Shown here: positions 5,536 to 11,197 of the stretch, one piece after another
Layout: every line of letters begins with the position of its first letter
Position numbering within the stretch: position 1 is the stretch's first letter
From: Candidatus Melainabacteria bacterium
GTDB lineage: Bacteria > Actinomycetota > Actinomycetes > Mycobacteriales > Pseudonocardiaceae
Length of the DNA: 11,197 nt
Direction of reading: 5' to 3'
NCBI GenBank assembly: GCA_903970565.1
Contig: CAJCJE010000118.1
Location: 1 to 11,197, forward strand
Position numbers and translations under genes: made by a program
The notes under the pieces: model-generated
Seen by the model: the letters and a program-made list of their open reading frames with translations, nothing else
What the model was told of the DNA's origin: nothing
Databases searched by the model: none

Positions 5536-7812
5536 GTGACTGGCCGGGTACGTACCGAGATCCGGGTCGAGGGCATCGTGCAGGGCGTCGGTTTTCGCCC
5601 GTTCGTCTACGCGCTCGCCACAGCGCTCGATCTCAGCGGACTGGTCGGCAACGACGTGCACGGGGTCTTCGTCGAGGTGGAGGGTTCGGCGACTCGGGTC
5701 GAGGACTTCCTGACCGCGCTGCGCCGCGATGCGCCGCCGTTGGCGGTGGTGGAGCGGGTACGCACCCGGCAGCTGGCCCTGACCGGGGCGCGCGGGTTCG
5801 CCATCGCGGCCAGCACGGTCGGCGGCGAGCGGGAAACCCTGGTTTCGGCCGACAGCACCACCTGCGCCGGCTGCCTCGCCGAACTGGCCGATCCGGCCGA
5901 TCGCCGGTTCGGCTATCCGTTCATCAACTGCACCAACTGCGGCCCGCGCTTCACCATTGTCCGCGACGTACCCTACGACCGTCCTTTCACGACGATGGCG
6001 GACTTCCCGATGTGCGCCGACTGCGCGGCGGAGTACCACGACCCCGCCGACCGCCGCTTCCACGCCCAGCCGACCTGCTGCCCGGCCTGCGGCCCCCGGC
6101 TGAGACTGCTGGACGACAGGGGAAACCCCGTCCCCGTCGACGATCCGGTGCGCGCGGCGGCGCAGCGGCTGCGGGCCGGGAAGATCCTCGCGGTGAAGGG
6201 CCTTGGCGGATACCACCTCGCGGTCGACGCCGGCAACGAGGCCGCGACCGGGCGGCTGCGCTCGCGCAAGCACCGCGAGGACAAACCGTTCGCGGTCATG
6301 GTGTCCACAGTGGACGACGCACGTGCGCTGTGTCGCGTCGACGAACTCGCCGCCACGCTGTTGACCGGTCGACGGCGCCCGATCGTGCTACTTCCCCGCG
6401 TCGGGGACGCATCGGTGGCCGGCTCGGTCGCGCCGGGCAACCGGCAGTTGGGCGTCATGCTGGGCTACACCCCGCTGCACCACCTCCTGCTCGCCGCGCT
6501 GGGCGGACCGATCGTGCTCACCAGCGGCAACATCTCCGACGAGCCGATCGCCTACCGCGACGCCGACGCGGTCGACCGGCTGGCCGGCATCGCCGACGGC
6601 TTCCTCACCCACGATCGGGCCATCCACATCCGCACCGACGATTCGGTGGTCCGACCGTTCGACGGCCGGGAGTCGGTGCTGCGCCGCTCGCGCGGCTACG
6701 TGCCGGAGCCGATCTCGCTGGAACTGCCGTTCCCCCGGCCGGTGCTGGCCTGCGGCGCGGAGTTGAAGAACACCTTCTGCCTGGCCAAGGGACGGCGGGC
6801 CTTCCTTTCCGAACACATCGGCGATCTGGAGAACTTCCAGACCCTGCGCGCGTTCACCGAGGGGATCACGCATTTCCGCCGGCTGTTCGACATCAACCCG
6901 CTGGTGGTCGCGCACGACCTGCACCCGGAGTACCTGTCCACCAAGTACGCGCACGATCTGGCCGGCGTCGAGTTGGTCGGGGTGCAGCATCATCACGCGC
7001 ACATCGCCTCCTGCCTGGCGGACAACGGGGTGGCCGGGTCGGTGATCGGGGTCGCCTTCGACGGCACCGGTTACGGCAGCGACGGCACCATCTGGGGCGG
7101 GGAGTTCCTACTGGCCGATCTCGCCGGCTTCGAGCGGGTCGCCCACCTCGACCCGGTGCCGATGCCGGGCGGGGCGGCGGCGATCCGCGCCCCGTGGCGG
7201 ATGGCCGCCGCGCACCTGAACGCCGCCTACGCCGACGCGCCGCCGGCCGGACTCGCCGTGCTGGCCCGCAACGAGTCGAGCTGGCAGCCGGTGAGCGCGA
7301 TGGCGCGGCGGTCGGTGAACTCGCCGCTGACCTCCAGCGCCGGCCGGCTGTTCGACGCGGTCGCCGCGATCCTCGGCATCCGGGACTCGATCAACTACGA
7401 GGGCCAGGCCGCCGTCGAACTGGAACAGGCCGCCGATCCCGGTGAGACCGGCAGCTATCCCGTCGAGATCACCGACGAGTGGCCGATCCGGCTGTCCGGC
7501 GCCGCGCTGGTCCGCGCCGTCGTCGCGGATCTCGGCCGCGCGGTGCCGGTGCCGGTCATCGCGGCCCGCTTCCACAACGCCGTCGCCGACGCGGTGACCC
7601 TGGTCTGCGCCACGATCCGGGAACGGACCGGGGTCTCGGTGGTCGCACTCTCCGGCGGTGTCTGGCAGAACCTGCTGCTCACCTCGCGCACGATGATCTC
7701 GTTGCGGGACAAGGGTTTCACAGTGCTGACGCACCATCGGGTGCCGTGCAACGACGGCGGCATCAGCCTCGGCCAGGCCGCCGTGGCCGGCGCACTGGAC
7801 CGGGCACACTAG
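5536..7812 (+). CDS. hypF: Carbamoyltransferase HypF, [NiFe]-hydrogenase maturation
   Basis: HypF makes carbamoyl adenylate from carbamoyl phosphate and ATP and passes the carbamoyl group to the C-terminal cysteine of HypE, the first step towards the CN ligands of the active-site iron. All domains of the family are present in 758 residues. The acylphosphatase domain has GIVQGVGFRPF with R21 and N39. Two zinc fingers follow, C110-x2-C113-x18-C132-x2-C135 and C160-x2-C163-x18-C182-x2-C185. A YrdC-like domain runs from about 205 (ILAVKGLGGYHLAVDA, RSRKHREDKPFAVM). The Kae1-like domain has HHHAH at 485-489. GTG 5536 gives the normal family N-terminus; the frame is open far upstream, but that stretch overlaps the membrane-protein gene and has no homology. 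There is no ribosome binding site. The gene converges on hypB, with 62 bases between their stop codons. Confidence 0.95.
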   Translation: MTGRVRTEIRVEGIVQGVGFRPFVYALATALDLSGLVGNDVHGVFVEVEGSATRVEDFLTALRRDAPPLAVVERVRTRQLALTGARGFAIAASTVGGERETLVSADSTTCAGCLAELADPADRRFGYPFINCTNCGPRFTIVRDVPYDRPFTTMADFPMCADCAAEYHDPADRRFHAQPTCCPACGPRLRLLDDRGNPVPVDDPVRAAAQRLRAGKILAVKGLGGYHLAVDAGNEAATGRLRSRKHREDKPFAVMVSTVDDARALCRVDELAATLLTGRRRPIVLLPRVGDASVAGSVAPGNRQLGVMLGYTPLHHLLLAALGGPIVLTSGNISDEPIAYRDADAVDRLAGIADGFLTHDRAIHIRTDDSVVRPFDGRESVLRRSRGYVPEPISLELPFPRPVLACGAELKNTFCLAKGRRAFLSEHIGDLENFQTLRAFTEGITHFRRLFDINPLVVAHDLHPEYLSTKYAHDLAGVELVGVQHHHAHIASCLADNGVAGSVIGVAFDGTGYGSDGTIWGGEFLLADLAGFERVAHLDPVPMPGGAAAIRAPWRMAAAHLNAAYADAPPAGLAVLARNESSWQPVSAMARRSVNSPLTSSAGRLFDAVAAILGIRDSINYEGQAAVELEQAADPGETGSYPVEITDEWPIRLSGAALVRAVVADLGRAVPVPVIAARFHNAVADAVTLVCATIRERTGVSVVALSGGVWQNLLLTSRTMISLRDKGFTVLTHHRVPCNDGGISLGQAAVAGALDRAH

Positions 7813-7874
7813 TCCGTTGGTTGACCGGCAATCCCAGCTGCCTGTCCTGAAATCGGCCGTGGTCGGCTGAGTGC

Positions 7875-8678
7875 TCAGCTCTCGGCGAGGTGTTTGCGCA
7901 GCCAGTCCAGCCAGTCGGACAGGCCCTCGCCCTTGGTCGCTGACAGCGGCAGCACGGCGACGCGCGGGTTGAGCGAGCGGGCGTCGCGGATGAAGCGGGC
8001 GACGTCGAAGTCGACGTAGGGCAACAGGTCGATCTTGTTGAGCAGTACCAGGTCGGCCGCGCGGAACATGTGTGGGTACTTCAGCGGTTTGTCGGCGCCC
8101 TCGGTGACCGAGGTGACCACCACCTTCGCCGCCTCGCCGAGGTCGAACAGGGCCGGGCAGACCAGGTTGCCGACGTTCTCGATCACCACGACCGAGGCAC
8201 GCGGCGGCTCCAGCACCCGCAGTCCGCGCGCGACCATGTCGGCGTCGAGGTGGCAGCCGGCACCGGTGTTGATCTGCACCGCCCGGCAGCCGGTGGCCTG
8301 GATGCGCCGCGCGTCGAACTGGGTTTCCTGGTCGCCCTCGATGACCGAGACCGGCAGGTCGCCGTCGAGATCGCGGATGGTCCGCTCCAGCAGGGTGGTC
8401 TTGCCGGAACCCGGTGAACTCATCAGGTTGACGGCCAGGATCTCGCGTTCGGCCAGCCAGTGCCGGTTGGCCAGCGCGAGCCGGTCGTTCTTGGCCAGTA
8501 CCTGCTGTTCGAGCATGACCAGCCGACCGTGTTCCGCGTCCCGGTGATCATGATCATGGCCGTCGTCGCGCGAGGGCGAGTGGCCGTCACCGTGCGAGTG
8601 AGGGTGGGAGTGGGGACGGCTGCCGGGTTCGGTCACCCGTACCCCGGCGTCGTCGCCGCAGCCGCAGGTCGTACACAT
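7875..8678 (-). CDS. hypB: Nickel-dependent GTPase HypB, [NiFe]-hydrogenase maturation
   Basis: HypB is the cytoplasmic GTPase that, with HypA, loads nickel into the hydrogenase large-subunit precursor. The 267-residue protein opens MCTTCGCGDD, the CxxCxC high-affinity nickel motif (C2, C5, C7). A histidine-rich stretch follows, with nine His between residues 23 and 50, including HSHPHSH and GHDHDHR, which fits nickel storage. The GTPase core shows the P-loop GSGKTT (90-95), the nucleotide-controlled metal site GCHLDADMV, a Walker B-like VVVIENVGNLV, NKIDLL and SATKGEGL. ATG at 8678 was chosen over an upstream extension because it gives the CxxCxC terminus and has GGAGGT (8692-8687) eight bases before it. 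Only one base separates it from the hypA stop, so translational coupling is likely. It is the last gene of the hypDEAB run. A 14-base palindrome (7866-7879) covers its stop codon, but its 2-base centre is too tight for a good hairpin. Confidence 0.95.
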   Translation of the reverse strand: MCTTCGCGDDAGVRVTEPGSRPHSHPHSHGDGHSPSRDDGHDHDHRDAEHGRLVMLEQQVLAKNDRLALANRHWLAEREILAVNLMSSPGSGKTTLLERTIRDLDGDLPVSVIEGDQETQFDARRIQATGCRAVQINTGAGCHLDADMVARGLRVLEPPRASVVVIENVGNLVCPALFDLGEAAKVVVTSVTEGADKPLKYPHMFRAADLVLLNKIDLLPYVDFDVARFIRDARSLNPRVAVLPLSATKGEGLSDWLDWLRKHLAES

Positions 8679-8679
8679 C

Positions 8680-9009
8680 TCAGACCACCTCCACGGAGGT
8701 GATCCGCAACTGCTGGCCCGCGAGCACCGCGACATCGGCGCTGCCGCAGGGACAGAGCAGGATCGAATCCTCCAGCTCGAATTCGGTGTCACAGCAGGCG
8801 CAGTGCGCCCGGCCGCCCGGCTCGTCGATGTCGAGCCGGGCGCCTTCCAGCGGGGTGCCGTCGACGACCAGCTCGAAGCAGAACCGCACGGAGTCGGCGA
8901 CGATGCCGGACAGTTTGCCGATCTCCAGCTGGATACTGGCGATCGGCGTGTCCGGCAGCCGCTCCCGTACGGCGTCCACCACGCTCTGGGTGATCGACAG
9001 CTCGTGCAT
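8680..9009 (-). CDS. hypA: Nickel metallochaperone HypA, [NiFe]-hydrogenase maturation
   Basis: HypA carries nickel to the hydrogenase precursor in partnership with HypB. The 109-residue protein has the usual length and begins MHELSITQSVVDAV, with the invariant nickel ligand H2 and E3. The zinc domain has C70-x2-C73 followed by C86-P-C88-G-S, so the second cysteine pair is CxC where the Escherichia coli and Helicobacter proteins have CxxC. The start is fixed by the family N-terminus. The hypE stop and the hypA ATG share one base (TGATG on the - strand), indicating coupled translation. It ends one base before hypB. Confidence 0.95.
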   Translation of the reverse strand: MHELSITQSVVDAVRERLPDTPIASIQLEIGKLSGIVADSVRFCFELVVDGTPLEGARLDIDEPGGRAHCACCDTEFELEDSILLCPCGSADVAVLAGQQLRITSVEVV

Positions 9010-10229
9010 CAGCAGATCCTGGGCAGCGGATCACCGACGAGCATGTCCACGATCCTGGTGCCACCGAACGCGGTGCGCAGCAGCACGATTCCGGGCGGAT
9101 CATCGCCGATGCGTCCGATGATCGCGGCCTGCTCGCCGAGCGGATGCGCGCGCATCACGCTCAGCGCCGCCTCGGCCTGCGCTCCGTCCACCACGACGAC
9201 GATCCGCCCCTCGCAGGCGACATACAGCGGGTCGATACCGAGCAGTTCGGACGCGCCACGTACCTCGGTCCGAACCGGAATGTCGTCCTCGGTGACGACC
9301 ACGCTGACATTGGCCGCCTTGGCCACCTCGTTGAGGATGGTCGCCACGCCACCCCTGGTCGCATCGCGCATCGCCCGTACTCCGGTGACCGCGCCGAGCA
9401 GGTCGGCGACCAGGCCGTTGACCGCTGCGGTGTCGGAGGTGAGGTCGGTGTCGATGTCGAGTTCGCCGCGCGCCAGCATCACGGTGACGCCGTGGTCGCC
9501 GATCGGGCCGGACACGATGACCGCGTCCCCCGGCTTCGCGTTGTCGACGCCGAGATCGAGGCCGTCCGGGACGACGCCGACCCCGGCGGTGTTGATGTAG
9601 CAGCCGTCGGCCTTGCCGCGCTGCACCACCTTGGTGTCCCCGGTGACGATCTGTACGCCGGCCGCCTTGGCCGCCGCCGCCATCGAGGCGACGATCCGCT
9701 GGAGGTCGGCGACGGGGAAGCCCTCCTCCAGGATGAACCCGGCGGAGAGGTAGCGCGGGGTCGCGCCGGACACGGCGAGGTCGTTGACGGTGCCGTTGAC
9801 GGCGAGGTCGCCGATGTCGCCACCGGGGAAGAACAGCGGCGACACGACGTAGGAGTCGGTGGTCAACGCGATCCGGCCGCCGTTCATGGTCAGGCAGGCC
9901 GCGTCCTCCATCCGCTCCAACAGCGGGTTGCGGAAGGCGTCCAGGAAGACCGCCTCGATCAGGGTGTGGGTGGCCTTCCCGCCGGAGCCGTGCGCGAGGG
10001 TGATCCGTTCCTCCTTGACCCTGGCCCGTGCCCGCCGCGCGCGGTCGATCCGTTCCAGGACAAGGGCTTCCCGCTCGTCCGGCGCGACCTTGCTGAAGTG
10101 CCGCTGGTCGATCTGGTCGCGCTCGGTCAGGGTGTGCTCGGCCAGTGCCTGGTCCACCCAGTTGCCCGGCTTGCCATTGGCCTTGCCATTGACCCTGCCG
10201 TTGACGTCGGCCTTCTCTTGGCTGGTCAC
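9009..10229 (-). CDS. hypE: HypE, carbamoyl dehydratase with a long N-terminal extension
   Basis: HypE receives the carbamoyl group from HypF on its C-terminal cysteine and dehydrates it with ATP to a thiocyanate, the CN donor to the HypC-HypD iron. The 406-residue protein ends PRIC, the modified C-terminus. The core shows ITLAHGSGGKA from residue 76, the FFPGGDIGDLAVNGTVNDLA nucleotide-binding stretch, VTGDTKVVQRG and RDATRGGVATILNEVA. The family is usually near 340 residues and starts just before AHGSGG, so about 70 extra residues precede the core here. They contain VNGRVNGKANGK (three NG-basic repeats) and a highly basic segment, ERIDRARRARARVKEE. GTG 10229 was chosen because it overlaps the hypD stop (GTGA) and has GGAGG (10244-10240) ten bases upstream. 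I saw no ATG or GTG just before the core that would give the normal length. The function of the extension is unknown. Confidence 0.93.
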   Translation of the reverse strand: MTSQEKADVNGRVNGKANGKPGNWVDQALAEHTLTERDQIDQRHFSKVAPDEREALVLERIDRARRARARVKEERITLAHGSGGKATHTLIEAVFLDAFRNPLLERMEDAACLTMNGGRIALTTDSYVVSPLFFPGGDIGDLAVNGTVNDLAVSGATPRYLSAGFILEEGFPVADLQRIVASMAAAAKAAGVQIVTGDTKVVQRGKADGCYINTAGVGVVPDGLDLGVDNAKPGDAVIVSGPIGDHGVTVMLARGELDIDTDLTSDTAAVNGLVADLLGAVTGVRAMRDATRGGVATILNEVAKAANVSVVVTEDDIPVRTEVRGASELLGIDPLYVACEGRIVVVVDGAQAEAALSVMRAHPLGEQAAIIGRIGDDPPGIVLLRTAFGGTRIVDMLVGDPLPRIC

Positions 10230-11197
10230 CGGGCGGTCGCCTCCTTCACCCGCTGGCGGGTGAACCGCCCGAAGTTGTAGTAGGCGGCGCAGGCGCCCTC
10301 CGGCGAGACCATGCAGGTGCCGATCGGCGTCTCCGGGGTGCACGCGGTGCCGAACACCTTGCACTCCCACGGTTTCAGCACGCCCTTGAGCACCTCGCCG
10401 CACTGGCAGGCCTTCGGGTCGGCGACGCGCACGCCGGGGACCTCGAACAGCCGCTCGGCATCGAAGGTCGCGTATGTCTCCCGGACCCGCAGCGCGGAGT
10501 GCGAGATGAAGCCAAGACCACGCCACTCGAAGTAGGGCCGCAGTTCCAGCACCTCGTTGATCGCCTTGAGCGCCACCACGTTGCCGTCCCAGGGCACCAC
10601 GCGCGAGTACTGGTTCTCCACCTCGGCGCGGCCCTCGGCCAGCTGCACCATCAACATGTAGATGGACTGGAGGATGTCCAGCGGCTCGAAGCCGGCGGTG
10701 ACCACCGGTTTGCCGTAGTCGCGGGAGATGAACTCATACGGCCGGCAGCCGATCACCGTGGACACGTGGCCCGGTCCGAGGAAGCCGTCCAGCCGCAGGT
10801 CCGGGGAGTCCAGGATGGCCTTGATCGCCGGCACGATGGTGACGTGGTTGCAGAAGATGGAGAAGTTCTCGATGCCCTCCCGCGCGGCCCGCAGCACGGT
10901 CATCGCGGTGGAGGGCGCCGTGGTCTCGAAGCCGATCGCCATGAACACCACCCGCTTGTCCGGGTTCTGGCGGGCGATCTTCAGCGAGTCCAGCGGCGAG
11001 TACACCATCCGGATGTCGGTGCCGGCCGCCTTCGCGTCGAAGAACGAGCCGGTGCTGCCCGGTACCCGCATCATGTCCCCGAACGAGGTCATGATCACGT
11101 CCGGATCCGACGCCAGCGCCATGGCGTCATCGACGCGCCCCATCGGGATCACGCACACCGGGCAGCCAGGCCCGTGCACCAGGGTGATGGCCTCCGG
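10226..11197 (-). CDS. hypD: HypD, iron-sulfur scaffold for the Fe(CN)2CO group (partial)
   Basis: HypD forms a complex with HypC on which the Fe(CN)2CO group is assembled before transfer to the hydrogenase large subunit. The visible 323 residues run to the right edge in frame; comparison with the E. coli protein suggests about 60 N-terminal residues, including the first conserved cysteine, lie outside. Near the edge is TLVHGPGCPVC, the redox-active CxxC. Other family stretches are FGDMMRVPGS, VYSPLDSLKIARQNPDK, AIGFETTAPSTAM and TAGFEPLDILQSIYMLMVQL. The C-terminal half has the [4Fe-4S] cysteines in CQCGEVLKG, PWECKVFGTAC, GTC and GAC. The stop (10228-10226) overlaps the hypE start by four bases. 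This is the first visible gene of the - strand operon. Its promoter, and hypC, if present, must lie to the right. Confidence 0.95.
   Translation of the reverse strand, partial: PEAITLVHGPGCPVCVIPMGRVDDAMALASDPDVIMTSFGDMMRVPGSTGSFFDAKAAGTDIRMVYSPLDSLKIARQNPDKRVVFMAIGFETTAPSTAMTVLRAAREGIENFSIFCNHVTIVPAIKAILDSPDLRLDGFLGPGHVSTVIGCRPYEFISRDYGKPVVTAGFEPLDILQSIYMLMVQLAEGRAEVENQYSRVVPWDGNVVALKAINEVLELRPYFEWRGLGFISHSALRVRETYATFDAERLFEVPGVRVADPKACQCGEVLKGVLKPWECKVFGTACTPETPIGTCMVSPEGACAAYYNFGRFTRQRVKEATAR

Noticed and set aside
7866..7879. GCTGAG-TG-CTCAGC palindrome at the hypB stop as a terminator between hypF and hypB
   Set aside because: The centre is only two bases and no T run follows, so it cannot form a good hairpin as drawn; it may be chance.
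10165..10205. Short repeated units in the hypE N-terminus as a CRISPR-like or satellite repeat
   Set aside because: They are about 12-base imperfect units in the coding frame that encode NG-basic repeats; nothing suggests a CRISPR array.
1..11197. tRNA, rRNA, insertion sequence, integrase, attachment site or CRISPR array
   Set aside because: Reading both strands by eye I found no transposase or integrase motifs, no tRNA-like folds and no spaced repeats; automated scans were not possible here.

Overview
The window is very GC-rich, and GC-ending codons dominate every reading frame that looks real. Together with leaderless-looking starts, GTG starts and recognisably actinobacterial families, this points to an actinomycete. 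I cannot name the genus from the sequence alone.

Layout. (1) Positions 1-1054 are a small accessory stretch. It holds an N-terminally truncated methionine aminopeptidase remnant on the - strand, an AT-rich promoter island, a small XRE/HTH regulator broken by a 1-nt frameshift, and a RimJ/RimL-like GNAT acetyltransferase. (2) Positions 1055-4560 hold a large secreted GH15 enzyme of the glucodextranase/glucoamylase type. It has a signal peptide, an N-terminal beta domain, an (alpha/alpha)6 catalytic domain with both acidic residues, an Ig-like domain and a glucodextranase-type C-terminal domain. Possible operator motifs lie upstream and hairpins downstream. (3) Positions 4596-5446 hold a strong hairpin followed by a three-helix membrane protein of unknown function. 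(4) Positions 5464-11197 are a [NiFe]-hydrogenase maturation locus. hypF is on the + strand behind a repeat-rich control region. It converges on a tightly packed - strand operon read hypD, hypE, hypA, hypB. hypD runs off the right edge, so its first ~60 codons are not visible.

How the genes work together. HypF makes the carbamoyl adenylate and transfers the carbamoyl group to the C-terminal cysteine of HypE, which dehydrates it to a thiocyanate, the cyanide source. HypD, with HypC, carries the Fe(CN)2CO group. HypA and HypB deliver nickel. hypC and the hydrogenase structural genes are not in the window; they are most likely to the right of hypD. The GH15 enzyme (extracellular alpha-glucan breakdown) and the GNAT have no evident link to hydrogenase maturation.

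No single undescribed system stands out. The best leads are the decayed aminopeptidase/HTH pair, the composite repeats in front of hypF, the long N-terminal extension on HypE, the unknown membrane protein, and the hairpin between it and the GH15 gene.
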